From an uncultured Paraprevotella sp. (GTDB taxonomy: Bacteria > Bacteroidota > Bacteroidia > Bacteroidales > Bacteroidaceae), in the NCBI GenBank assembly GCA_900548345.1, contig URKA01000007.1, positions 37,614-101,613 on the forward strand: a DNA stretch of 64,000 nucleotides, given 5' to 3'. Below are positions 26,885 through 35,947 of this stretch, in pieces. The notes under the pieces were generated by a model. That model searched no databases. It was not told the origin of the DNA and worked only from the letters and a program-made list of their open reading frames with translations. A program made the translations under genes and the position numbers. The stretch's first letter is position 1. Each line of letters begins with the position of its first letter.

Positions 26885-26904
26885 GGTTTTGAGTTTTTTC
26901 CCGG

Positions 26905-27480
26905 TTAGAACAATAGCCATCCCGCCGTCCCGCAGATGCAAATCAGCTTGATGGGATTTATCTTATACACGTGGCTGCCCACGAAAGCGAAAAGGAACAG
27001 GAAGATACTGATATAGAACTGCCAGGGATTGTCCGGCGTACCGAAGTTTTCCTCCGTAAGCAGAAGAAGGGCCGCAGCAGCCAGCAGTCCCACCACCGCA
27101 GGGCGAAGCCCCTGGAACACGTCCTCAACGATGGGATGGTTCTTGAACCGCATGAAGAAGCGGCTGATAAGCAGCATCAGGATAAAGGAAGGGAGCACCA
27201 CGGCAAATGTGGCCGTCACACTGCCCAACACGCCCCACAGATGACCGTAACCGGCATTCACGATACTGGTATAGCCCACGTATGTGGCGGAATTGATTCC
27301 GATAGGGCCGGGAGTCATCTGGCTGACGGCCACGATGTCGGTGAACTGGCCCGTCGTCAGCCAATGGTAACGGTTCACCACTTCGCCCTGAATCATGGAA
27401 ATCATGGCATAGCCTCCGCCGAAACCGAACAGGCCTATCTTGAAGAAACTATAAAACAACTTGAGATACAACAGCCACAT
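26905..27480 (-). CDS. chromate transporter half-protein (ChrA family), second of pair
   Basis: A 191-residue membrane protein equal to one half of a full ChrA. It contains FGFGGGYAMISMIQGEVV and the signature MTPGPIGINSATYVGY. Family knowledge: short-chain CHR proteins occur as adjacent pairs that work together as a heterodimer; chromate efflux is shown for some, while the natural substrate in anaerobes may be another oxyanion. The partner gene starts 17 bp upstream. Four to six hydrophobic segments. Confidence 0.9.
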   Translation of the reverse strand: MWLLYLKLFYSFFKIGLFGFGGGYAMISMIQGEVVNRYHWLTTGQFTDIVAVSQMTPGPIGINSATYVGYTSIVNAGYGHLWGVLGSVTATFAVVLPSFILMLLISRFFMRFKNHPIVEDVFQGLRPAVVGLLAAAALLLLTEENFGTPDNPWQFYISIFLFLFAFVGSHVYKINPIKLICICGTAGWLLF

Positions 27481-27496
27481 AGAATTGCTTTCTGAT

Positions 27497-28042
27497 TTAC
27501 TTTTCCGAAGGTTTCACATATTTGCCGTACAGGTAACCGCCCAGCCCGGCCATTATAATAATGTATATGGGGGACACGCCCATCAGCCATATCATCAGCG
27601 CACCGGTGACGGGAATCCATACGTTCGTCCAACCTATCTTCGCACTTCTGCCCAGTTTGAACGTGGGGGCGGCAATAAGTGCCACCACGGCCGGACGTAT
27701 GCCCATAAAGATACGCTGCACCGTTGCATTGTCACGGAACTGACTGAAGAACAAGGCAATGCAAAGAATTATCAGAAACGAAGGCAACACCGTGCCCAAC
27801 GCACAAACCATGCTTCCGGGTACTCTTTTCAACTTATATCCGATGAAAATACTCATATTGACGGCAAAGATGCCGGGACAACTCTGCGCAATCGCCATCA
27901 GGTCGAGGAATTCGTCACGTTCCACCCACCTGTTCTTGTCCACCACATCTGCCTCAATCAACGGTATCATGGCATAACCGCCTCCAATCGTGAAGAAACC
28001 GATACGGAAGAAGGTGCGGAAACTGTTCCAATAAATATTCAT
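27497..28042 (-). CDS. chromate transporter half-protein (ChrA family), first of pair
   Basis: A 181-residue membrane protein, paralogous to the next gene, with FTIGGGYAMIPLIEADVV and the pore signature AQSCPGIFAVNMSIFIGY. Both halves of the CHR pair are present and intact, so this is a two-gene transporter rather than a broken one-gene form. First gene of the three-gene unit with the second half and marC-like. The 159-bp gap before it contains a long imperfect hairpin (28104-28192) that follows purL. Confidence 0.9.
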   Translation of the reverse strand: MNIYWNSFRTFFRIGFFTIGGGYAMIPLIEADVVDKNRWVERDEFLDLMAIAQSCPGIFAVNMSIFIGYKLKRVPGSMVCALGTVLPSFLIILCIALFFSQFRDNATVQRIFMGIRPAVVALIAAPTFKLGRSAKIGWTNVWIPVTGALMIWLMGVSPIYIIIMAGLGGYLYGKYVKPSEK

Positions 28043-28103
28043 CTTTTCTACAATAGTTGTTTCTATATCTTATGTGATGAAGAGGCAGTGTCAAAAAGCC
28101 GGA

Positions 28104-28192
28104 TGGCACGCAGATGACGCGAATGATGCGGATAACGCAAGAATAGAAGAAAATCTGCGTCCATCTGCCTAATCCGCGTCATCCGCGTGCCA
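28104..28192. repeat. long imperfect hairpin repeat after purL (ATCCGCGTCATCYGCGTG family)
   Basis: TGGCACGCAGATGACGCG (28104-28121) pairs with a right arm ending ATCCGCGTGCCA (28181-28192); the arms are built of 9-10 bp subunits of the type GCRGATRAC. The element starts 10 bp after the purL stop on the minus strand. A relative sits after hisB (44407-44523). Confidence 0.8.
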
Positions 28193-28201
28193 TAGCGAGT
28201 G

Positions 28202-31200
28202 TTATCTCCTGTGCGCTTCCACCCACTTGCGTGCATTCACGAAGGCTTCCATCCAAGGCGTAATCTCATCCTTGCGGCGGTCGGCCGGATACCATGCGTT
28301 CTGCCACGGGAAGATGGCACGCTCCAGATGGGGCATCATCGCCAGATGGCGTCCGTCGGCACTGCAAATACCAGCCACGGAATAGTCGGAGCCGTTCGGA
28401 TTGCCGGGATACTCATCGTAAGTGTACTTGGCTATCACATTGTACTTGTCCTCTGGATAAGGCAGCGAGAACTTGCCTTCGCCATGAGCCACCCAGATGC
28501 CTAATTTGTTGCCGCTCAACGAGCCGAACATCACACTGCGGTTCATCGGTATCGTCAGTCCCACGTATGCCGACTCGAACTTGTGCGAATCATTGTGCAA
28601 CATGCGGGCTTTCTTGTCAAATTCAGGGTTGATGAGGTTAAGTTCCACCATCAGCTGGCATCCGTTGCAGATGCCGAGCGACAGGGTATCCTCGCGGGCG
28701 TAGAAGTTGTCAAGGGCTGCTTTGGCCTTCGGGTTGTAGAGGAACGCACCGGCCCAACCCTTGGCCGAACCCAGCACATCCGAATTGGAGAACCCGCCGC
28801 AGAATACAATCATATTGATGTCTTCCAGCGTCTCGCGGCCGGTAATGAGGTCGGTCATCATCACGTCCTTCACGTCGAAACCGGCCAGATAAAGCGAATA
28901 GGCCATCTCACGCTCGCCGTTCGTACCTTTTTCGCGGATGATGGCAGCCTTGACACCCGACGGGGTACGGCGGTCGGGATTCAACCCGTACTGCGACAAC
29001 TTGCCCGTAAAGTCCGCATTGAAGACGGCTTCCAACGGTTGTTCCTTATAGTTTTCAAAACGCGCCTTGGCGCATCCGTTCATGCTTTGCTTGCGGTCGA
29101 GCAGATAAGAAGTGCTGTACCACACGTCACGCAGATAATCAATGCCGAACTGGTATTCCGCACCGTCCTTGCTCACAAGGATATGACGCTCGTCCGCAGG
29201 AACGCCCAACTTGACGTAACCCACTCCGGCATCTTCCAATATCTTCTTGAACTCGGCCTTATGCTTGTCGGCAACCTGTACCACGACACCCGGATTCTCG
29301 GCAAACAGCACTTTCACGATGTCTTCATGCGGGAACTTGTCCAGACAGACTTCCATTCCGCCGTCGGTGTTGGCGAAACACATCTCCAGCAACGTGGTGA
29401 GCAATCCTCCCGCCGAGATATCATGTCCGGCGAGGATAAGTCCCTTGTTCACCAGTTCCTGCACGGCATTGAACGCGTCACGGAAATACTCAGGATTCTT
29501 GCAGGTAGGCACATCCGAACCCACCTTGTTCAACGACTGCGCAAAAGCCGAACCGCCCAGGCGAAGCTCGTCGAAACTGAAATCAATGTGGTAGAACGCA
29601 GACTTCTGACAATTGGCCATGACGGGAGAGACAACCTTTTTCACGTCGCTCACCTCACCGCCTGCACTTACGATTACCGTGCCCGGAGAAATGATTTTCT
29701 CACCGTTCGGATACTGCTGGCTCATGGACAAAGAGTCCTTGCCCGTGGGCACGTTGATTGCCAAGGCGCAACAGAAATCCGACAGGGCCTGCACACCTTT
29801 GTACAGACGCGCATCCTCGCCTTCCTGCGAACGGCAGGGCCACATCCAGTTAGCCGACAACGACACACTGTCGAGCCCTTCGCTCAACGGGGCCCACACG
29901 ATATTGGTCAACGATTCGGCCACGGAGAGTACGGAACCGGCGGCTGGGTCTGCCAGACCGGCCTGCGGAGCATGCCCGATAGCCGTTGCGATACCGGCTT
30001 TGCCACGGTAGTCCAACGCCACCACGCCACAGTCGCTGAGCGGAAGCTGCAACTCGCCCTGACACTGTTGACGGGCCACCTTGCCCGTCACGGAGCGGTC
30101 CACCTTATTCGTCAGCCAGTCTTTACAAGCCACGGCCTCCATGCGCAACACACGGGCAGCATATTCATTCAAGTGGGCCACATCGTATGACACATTCTCA
30201 TACGTACGCTCCACCGTCTTGTCATTCATATAAGTCTTCGGACTATGACCGAACATCTGGGCCACATCCAAATCGAAAGGACGTATGCCGTCACCTTGCT
30301 GGAAGGCAAAATGGGCATCTCCGGTAGTCTCGCCCACCACGTACATCGGAGCACGTTCGCGTTCGGCAATCCTGCGCACATGTTCTATGTGTTCCTCCTG
30401 AATCAGCAGGCCCATTCGTTCCTGAGACTCGTTGGCGATGATTTCCTTGGACGACAGTGTCTTGTCACCGATAGGCAATTTCGTCATGTCGATAAGTCCG
30501 CCGCATTCTTCCACAAGTTCCGACAGACAGTTGACATGCCCGGCCGAACCGTGGTCGTGTATCGACACCACCGGATTCACATCTTCCTCGCACAAGGCAC
30601 GCACCAAGTTGTTCGCACGTTTCTGCATTTCCGGATTGGCGCGCTGCACGGCATTCAGTTCAATGCCTGAAGAATAACGTCCGGTATCGACAGATGAGAC
30701 AGAGCCTCCTCCCAAGCCGATGCGGTAATTGTCACCGCCGACGACAACCACTTTATTGCCCTTCTGCGGCACACCTTTCAAGCAGTCCCGCTTGGTGCCG
30801 TAACCCACGCCGCCGGCCAGCATGATGACCTTATCATAGCCGTAACGTTCGCCGTTCTCCTGATGCTCGAATGTAAGCACGGAGCCGGTGATGAGCGGCT
30901 GACCGAACTTATTGCCGAAGTCGGAAGCGCCGTTGGATGCTTTTATCAATATCTGTTCGGGGGTCTGGTAAAGCCATTTGCGCACCGGCAGGATATTCTC
31001 CCAATCCCGTTCCCCGTCGGTACGGGGGTAAGAAGTCATGTATACCGCCGTACCCGCAATGGGCCAACTTCCGACGCCTCCGCCCATACGGTCGCGGATT
31101 TCACCGCCGGTACCGGTCGAAGCACCGTTGAAAGGTTCAACCGTCGTGGGAAAGTTGTGCGTCTCGGCCTTTATCGAGATGACCGATTCAATATCCTTTA

Positions 31201-31909
31201 TCACGAAATAATCGGATGTGGCGTGGTCTTTCGGTGCGAACTGCTCCACCACGGGGCCTTCTGCAAAGGCCACGTTATCCTTATAGGCAGAAATAATCTT
31301 GTGCGGGTTCTGCTGCGTGGTCTTCTTAATCATCTGGAACAGGGAAGACTCCTTTTCTTCTCCGTCGATGATAAAGGTGCCACCGAATATCTTATGTCGG
31401 CAGTGTTCGGAATTGATTTGTGCAAAGCCGAACACTTCCGAGTCTGTCAACCGGCGCCCCAATTCGTTTTCTATCCGATGAAGGTATTCGATTTCTTCGG
31501 GCGAAAGGGCCAACCCCTCCTGCTCATTGTATTCTTCGAGATTGTCGATATATTGAATGGACGCCGGCTCGATATCCACAGTGAAAATATCCTGGTTCAA
31601 TCCTTTGTACATGCGTTGCAGCATCGGGTCGTAATCGGCATCTTCATTTTCTACAGGAAAATACTCTTCAATACGTGATATGCCGCCCAGACTCATGTTC
31701 TGCGTAATCTCTACGGCATTTGTACTCCACGGAGTAATCATCTCACGTCGGGGACCGATGAAACAGCCCTGAAGACTCTCCTCTTCCAACAGTTCGGCAC
31801 CGCCGTATAGCCAGCACAATTTTTCGATTTCTTCCGTACAAAGCTTATGGTCTGCCTGTGTGGCGATAACGCTTCCCTGTTCGGAAGTCCTAAAGAATGA
31901 AATATACAT
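28202..31909 (-). CDS. purL: phosphoribosylformylglycinamidine synthase
   Basis: A 1235-residue single-chain (large type) FGAM synthase of purine biosynthesis, which uses ATP and glutamine to convert FGAR to FGAM. Domains in order: N-terminal domain, linker, two AIRS-like halves (motifs such as INSEHCRHKIFGGT, AETHNFPTTVEPFNGASTG and HDHGSAGH), and a C-terminal class I glutaminase with GICNGCQLMVE (nucleophile Cys) and the final HGEGKF. Length and order match the family. Stands alone on the minus strand with a -7 box at 31949-31956. No frameshift. Confidence 0.97.
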   Translation of the reverse strand: MYISFFRTSEQGSVIATQADHKLCTEEIEKLCWLYGGAELLEEESLQGCFIGPRREMITPWSTNAVEITQNMSLGGISRIEEYFPVENEDADYDPMLQRMYKGLNQDIFTVDIEPASIQYIDNLEEYNEQEGLALSPEEIEYLHRIENELGRRLTDSEVFGFAQINSEHCRHKIFGGTFIIDGEEKESSLFQMIKKTTQQNPHKIISAYKDNVAFAEGPVVEQFAPKDHATSDYFVIKDIESVISIKAETHNFPTTVEPFNGASTGTGGEIRDRMGGGVGSWPIAGTAVYMTSYPRTDGERDWENILPVRKWLYQTPEQILIKASNGASDFGNKFGQPLITGSVLTFEHQENGERYGYDKVIMLAGGVGYGTKRDCLKGVPQKGNKVVVVGGDNYRIGLGGGSVSSVDTGRYSSGIELNAVQRANPEMQKRANNLVRALCEEDVNPVVSIHDHGSAGHVNCLSELVEECGGLIDMTKLPIGDKTLSSKEIIANESQERMGLLIQEEHIEHVRRIAERERAPMYVVGETTGDAHFAFQQGDGIRPFDLDVAQMFGHSPKTYMNDKTVERTYENVSYDVAHLNEYAARVLRMEAVACKDWLTNKVDRSVTGKVARQQCQGELQLPLSDCGVVALDYRGKAGIATAIGHAPQAGLADPAAGSVLSVAESLTNIVWAPLSEGLDSVSLSANWMWPCRSQEGEDARLYKGVQALSDFCCALAINVPTGKDSLSMSQQYPNGEKIISPGTVIVSAGGEVSDVKKVVSPVMANCQKSAFYHIDFSFDELRLGGSAFAQSLNKVGSDVPTCKNPEYFRDAFNAVQELVNKGLILAGHDISAGGLLTTLLEMCFANTDGGMEVCLDKFPHEDIVKVLFAENPGVVVQVADKHKAEFKKILEDAGVGYVKLGVPADERHILVSKDGAEYQFGIDYLRDVWYSTSYLLDRKQSMNGCAKARFENYKEQPLEAVFNADFTGKLSQYGLNPDRRTPSGVKAAIIREKGTNGEREMAYSLYLAGFDVKDVMMTDLITGRETLEDINMIVFCGGFSNSDVLGSAKGWAGAFLYNPKAKAALDNFYAREDTLSLGICNGCQLMVELNLINPEFDKKARMLHNDSHKFESAYVGLTIPMNRSVMFGSLSGNKLGIWVAHGEGKFSLPYPEDKYNVIAKYTYDEYPGNPNGSDYSVAGICSADGRHLAMMPHLERAIFPWQNAWYPADRRKDEITPWMEAFVNARKWVEAHRR

Positions 31910-31948
31910 AACTATTATATATACAGGTTATAGTAAATACTTTGGGTA

Positions 31949-31956
31949 CAAAGTTA
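31949..31956 (-). promoter_or_regulatory. purL promoter -7 box
   Basis: Minus-strand TAACTTTG (TAnnTTTG) 40 bp before the purL start; no good -33 element was seen. Confidence 0.5.
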
Positions 31957-32093
31957 AGCAAAAAAAGCGCGATTGAGCATATTCTCCCCGAAAAAAAAGC
32001 AATGGGACAAAGAAAAAACAGCATAAAGTACATTTATTTCATTCCGCATGCAAATATCTTCCTGTTTATTAAGACTAATTAAACAAATAAATA

Positions 32094-32101
32094 TATCTTT
32101 G
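32094..32101 (+). promoter_or_regulatory. -7 box of the lipoprotein/DUF5723 operon
   Basis: TATCTTTG (TAnnTTTG) 77 bp before the start at 32179. The 269-bp gap between purL and this gene is A/T-rich and shows only the two divergent promoters. Confidence 0.55.
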
Positions 32102-32178
32102 CAAAAAAATACATATTAAATTATTCTGAAATCTATCTAAACATTTATACGTATTTTAATTTTAACAGACAATACATT

Positions 32179-34032
32179 ATGAGTAAACGAGAAAATCTTG
32201 TCGCTATCCTGTTAGCGGCAAACATTTCATTTCCTGTCTTTACATCATGCGTAGATGACAGTTACGACTTGAGCAAGGACATCGACATGACGGTCAACGT
32301 CGGCGGAAACATTGTCATTCCGGGAAGCGAAACCGAGGAAATCATGCTGTCGCAAATCATGGATTTGGAAGAAAACAGCATCATCCGAACGAACGAATAC
32401 GGAGACTATGAGTTGAGAAAAAGCGAAACAAACAACAACACGAAAGCAACCATAGACCCCGTCACGCTTGACCCGAACGAACATAATCCAGAATTGGTCG
32501 ATTTGAAATTCTCCGCATCTGAAATCTTCGGCAATGAACTCGAAACGGATGTGAATGATGTCGAACTGTCTTTCACATTCGAGAATACGGGCGTGACGGA
32601 CAAGTTGATTGAACTGTACGGTGCAGACGTGACCACGGAAGCGGTGATAACGTTATCTTTCAGCGAAGACAGCAAGAACATAGAATATCTCACGTTGCGC
32701 AAGGGATTTGAAGTAGCATTCAAAATGGAAGGGCAGAATGAATCCAACCCCGACAACATCAAATTCGAGCTTAACGAAGAGGGAAACTTCGTGAACGGAA
32801 GCCTGCAAGATTATGAAGTCAACGAGAAGATGCAGACTATCAAATTCCTGAGCGACCGTAAAATCAAACGGGGAGAGGAACTGCACATCCCCATCAAGTT
32901 CAAGCGCATCCAGAACTTCCCCGAAAATCCCAAGCAAGGCCTCGTCAGTCCGGGACATTTCTATATGTCTGCCAAAGCGGTCAGCAACGGACGGGCTGCC
33001 ATTGCCCGGCAGAACTCCGACCTGAAACTGGTGCTGAAAATAGACGGCGAGTTTAATCCGGTACATATAGATGCGGCCGAGGGTATAGCCAATCCGGACA
33101 TCAACATAGAGGATAAAGTCATAGAAGTAACAGGTGTGCCCGACTTCCTGGCAGACGAAAACACACTGCTCGACCTGAAGAATCCTGTGCTGACACTTGA
33201 AATCGACAACCCGTCTCCCTTTAAAATCAACACTGAGGCCCGGATTGTTAGGGAAAAGGACGGCGAGGCGGAAGGACAGTATGTAGTAATCGGACGCGGA
33301 CTGAACGATCCGGACAACCAAGAAAAAATCATCTTCTACGGAGAAACACCGTCAACCTATTACCTGACTCGCCTTCCCATGCCGGAGGTGGAGAACCCCG
33401 CACTTCATCATTACAACCGTGTGCTTGGAGAAGGTCTGTATGAGCTGATAAAGACCATCCCCGACAAAATCTCACTGACCGACATCGACGCCAAGGTCGT
33501 GCAGGAACCTGTCAAGTTCCGGTTGGGCAATGAAGTGGAAGAATACACTGTCACCACAACCTACTCCATTTCTTCCCCGTTGCAGTTCGGCCCGAACGTG
33601 CACATCGAATACAACGACACCATAGCCGACTGGTCGGAGGATTTGGAAGACTTCACCATTCATGAAGCCCATGTCATGATGGAAGCCACGAACGGTATAC
33701 CTTTGGATTTCACCATGTCGGCCGTAGCCATCGACAAGGACGGCAATCCCTGCCGCAACATCAGCGTGGAAATCGTCAAAGGGCACATTGAGGCCGGATG
33801 CAAGATTAACCGTCCGGAAAACCCGATGAACGATGCCAAACAGAGCCAGATAGAGCTGGTGCTCAAATGCCAGGGCAATGACATGAGCGAACTCGACGGA
33901 CTCGCACTCAAGTTCGCAGCCGACAACAAGAGCAACAAATACCCCGACGCCACCCTGAACGAGAACATGACCTTGCGTCTCAGCAACATCCGCTTCAAAA
34001 TCACAGACGGTGTCACTATCGATTTAAACTAA
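32179..34032 (+). CDS. lipoprotein of unknown function, partner of the DUF5723 protein
   Basis: A 617-residue exported protein. The N-terminus SKRENLVAILLAANISFPVF ends in a lipobox FTSC (Cys24). The mature part is rich in beta-strand patterns and Asp/Asn/Glu; it may hold several immunoglobulin-like or beta-sandwich units, but I recognise no named domain. It is followed after 22 bp by an outer-membrane beta-barrel gene, with a terminator after the second gene, so the pair is a small operon. The likely picture is a surface or periplasmic lipoprotein bound to a barrel (inference). Confidence 0.65.
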   Translation: MSKRENLVAILLAANISFPVFTSCVDDSYDLSKDIDMTVNVGGNIVIPGSETEEIMLSQIMDLEENSIIRTNEYGDYELRKSETNNNTKATIDPVTLDPNEHNPELVDLKFSASEIFGNELETDVNDVELSFTFENTGVTDKLIELYGADVTTEAVITLSFSEDSKNIEYLTLRKGFEVAFKMEGQNESNPDNIKFELNEEGNFVNGSLQDYEVNEKMQTIKFLSDRKIKRGEELHIPIKFKRIQNFPENPKQGLVSPGHFYMSAKAVSNGRAAIARQNSDLKLVLKIDGEFNPVHIDAAEGIANPDINIEDKVIEVTGVPDFLADENTLLDLKNPVLTLEIDNPSPFKINTEARIVREKDGEAEGQYVVIGRGLNDPDNQEKIIFYGETPSTYYLTRLPMPEVENPALHHYNRVLGEGLYELIKTIPDKISLTDIDAKVVQEPVKFRLGNEVEEYTVTTTYSISSPLQFGPNVHIEYNDTIADWSEDLEDFTIHEAHVMMEATNGIPLDFTMSAVAIDKDGNPCRNISVEIVKGHIEAGCKINRPENPMNDAKQSQIELVLKCQGNDMSELDGLALKFAADNKSNKYPDATLNENMTLRLSNIRFKITDGVTIDLN

Positions 34033-34054
34033 CCCGCAAAACAGCATAAACAAA

Positions 34055-35491
34055 ATGAAAAAAGATATAAGAATAGTCGCCCTGCTCATCACCCTGATGA
34101 CCGCCTCCGTTCCTGCCATGGCACAATACAACTTACGCTCGGCGTACTTTACCGAAGGATACACTTACCGCCACCGCATGAACCCGGCATTCGCCAACGA
34201 ACGGAACTATGTCAGCATGCCGGTATTGGGCAATTTCAACATCAGCATGCAGTCTACCGTCGGCGTTTCCGACTTCATCTATAAAAAGGAGAACGGCGAC
34301 CTGACCACATTTCTCAACCAAAGCGTAAGTAGCGACGAGTTCCTCAGCGGACTGAAGAACCGTAACCGCATCAACCTGGACCTGGACCTGAACATCATGT
34401 CGGCGGGATTCTTCGCATGGGGAGGCTTCAACACCATCGACCTGTCTGTCAAGAGCGGAACGCGGTTGAACCTGCCGAAAGAATTCTTCGAGTTTGCCAA
34501 GGTGGGCATGAACGGCGGACAAACGGAATACAACATGAAAGACCTCGGCGTATATAACAACACATACGCGGAAATCGCACTGGGACATTCACGCCGGATT
34601 ACAGACCGCTGGACGGTGGGTGCCAAAGTAAAGTTCCTTGTCGGCATGTACAACGGCGACTTCCATGTAAACAACATGAGAGTGGTCATGGGCGAAGACA
34701 AGTGGATGGTAGAAGGCGACGGGGAACTGACGTCCGCAGGAATGATTGACATTCCGACCAAGAAGAAGGCGGCCGATGAAAGCACCGGAAAGGCTGAAAC
34801 GGAAGAACTCGACTTCGAGAACATCGACTTCGACTCCGGAAACATCACCAGCGGCGGCGGTATGGCTTTCGACCTCGGAGCCACTTACAAACTACGCGAC
34901 GACCTCGAACTGTCCGCCTCGCTGCTCGACCTGGGATTCATCCGTTACAAGAACGTCACCAAAGGCACCATGCTGGTAGAACCGTGGGAATTCGACGGTT
35001 TCAAAGATATTCCCTACGACTCCGACAACGTAAAAGACGGGCAGACATCCATCGAAGACCAGATTGACAACCTCGGCGACGACCTGGAAGACTGCTTCCG
35101 CTTCAACACACAGGGAAAGACCAGCAAGGCCAAGGCATTGGGAGCCACACTGAACATCGGTGCGCTCTACACGCTCCCCTATTACGACAAACTCAAGTTC
35201 GGTTTCCTGTCGTCCACCCGCATCCAAGGCCGGTATTCATGGTCGGAAGGCCGCTTCTCGGCCAACATCGCGCCGGTGAAATGCTTCGACGCTTCGGTAA
35301 GCTACGCCATCTCATCGTTCGGCTCCTCGTTCGGATGGATACTCAACGTACACACCAAAGGTTTCAACTTCTTTGTAGGCAGCAACCACCAGTTCTTCAA
35401 GGTGACGCCGCAGTTTGTCCCCGTGCATCACGCCACGGCTGACATCAACCTCGGTATCAACTTCCCGTTCGGCTCCCGCAAGAGCCTGTAA
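34055..35491 (+). CDS. DUF5723-family outer-membrane beta-barrel protein
   Basis: A 478-residue protein with a clean signal peptide (about 1-23, ending PAMAQ). The mature N-terminus (YNLRSAYFTEGYTYRHRMNPAF) matches the DUF5723 pattern, followed by long amphipathic strands typical of PorV/FadL-like barrels and a C-terminal strand INFPFGSRKSL. An acidic insert lies at about residues 240-270. No transport substrate can be named. Second gene of a two-gene operon with the preceding lipoprotein; ends at a strong terminator. Confidence 0.82.
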   Translation: MKKDIRIVALLITLMTASVPAMAQYNLRSAYFTEGYTYRHRMNPAFANERNYVSMPVLGNFNISMQSTVGVSDFIYKKENGDLTTFLNQSVSSDEFLSGLKNRNRINLDLDLNIMSAGFFAWGGFNTIDLSVKSGTRLNLPKEFFEFAKVGMNGGQTEYNMKDLGVYNNTYAEIALGHSRRITDRWTVGAKVKFLVGMYNGDFHVNNMRVVMGEDKWMVEGDGELTSAGMIDIPTKKKAADESTGKAETEELDFENIDFDSGNITSGGGMAFDLGATYKLRDDLELSASLLDLGFIRYKNVTKGTMLVEPWEFDGFKDIPYDSDNVKDGQTSIEDQIDNLGDDLEDCFRFNTQGKTSKAKALGATLNIGALYTLPYYDKLKFGFLSSTRIQGRYSWSEGRFSANIAPVKCFDASVSYAISSFGSSFGWILNVHTKGFNFFVGSNHQFFKVTPQFVPVHHATADINLGINFPFGSRKSL

Positions 35492-35506
35492 ACCTCAACC
35501 CGAACA

Positions 35507-35550
35507 TATAAAAGGCGTGCCGGAAGAAAGAAAACGGCACGCCTTTTATA
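35507..35550 (+). terminator. intrinsic terminator after the DUF5723 gene
   Basis: Perfect 16-bp stem: TATAAAAGGCGTGCCG (35507-35522) with CGGCACGCCTTTTATA (35535-35550). The A/T ends make it active in either direction. Confidence 0.92.
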
Positions 35551-35622
35551 TATCCCCACATTCCGGAACGTATCCTGCATGCCATTCATTCACACAACTC
35601 CAATATTTTTTCCGGAAAAGTA

Positions 35623-35653
35623 TTGCAGGAATACCGGAAAGTTCATACCTTTG
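35623..35653 (+). promoter_or_regulatory. promoter of the AAA ATPase gene
   Basis: TTG at 35623-35625, a 20-bp spacer and TACCTTTG at 35646-35653. The start codon is 294 bp away, implying an unusually long leader. Confidence 0.7.
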
Positions 35654-35659
35654 CCGCAA

Positions 35660-35947
35660 ACCCATATTCATTTATGGCAGATTATAACTATAACAATACA
35701 CATTCAAAGAAAAGAAATGCAAACCTTCCCGCAAACCTGAAAGGGTCTGCGTGATGCTGTTGCATGCTGTTCTTTGAAATGCTGGACACCCTCTGACAGT
35801 TTTTTGCCGTACATCAAGGGCAAAGAATACGGGGTCAGAATCCAACCTCTCGCGCTTTCCGCACTTCCGTGCGGAGAGAATAAGTGACATGTGCGCCTTA
35901 CCACAAGACGCACAGGATTTTTATTACCTTATCTTATTGTTTTAGTT
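35660..35947 (+). ncRNA. long untranslated leader, possibly structured, before the AAA ATPase
   Basis: About 290 nt lie between the promoter and the ATG. The region contains a 26-codon ORF (35674-35754) and a 7-bp hairpin with a TTCC loop (TCCGCAC 35858-35864, GTGCGGA 35869-35875) flanked by TCTC/GAGA. No known riboswitch or small RNA is recognised. Small frames on the other strand lack a promoter or RBS. Confidence 0.35.
35674..35754 (+). CDS. possible 26-residue leader ORF
   Basis: ATG at 35674, 20 bp after the -7 box, opens a 26-residue frame beginning MADYNYNNTHSKKRN and ending NLKGSA. It is Asn- and Lys-rich and has no recognised family. Its position at the head of a long leader suggests a regulatory role, but there is no clear RBS and no codon run like that of an attenuator. 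Confidence 0.25.
   Translation: MADYNYNNTHSKKRNANLPANLKGSA

Noticed and set aside
28583..30190. 535-codon plus-strand ORF across purL
   Set aside because: It lies wholly antisense to a complete, well-conserved purL and has no recognised domain or promoter; it is a shadow of GC-rich codon use.
35672..35913. Minus-strand small ORFs of about 70 codons in the AAA leader
   Set aside because: No promoter or RBS on that strand, and the region is better explained as the leader of the plus-strand gene.
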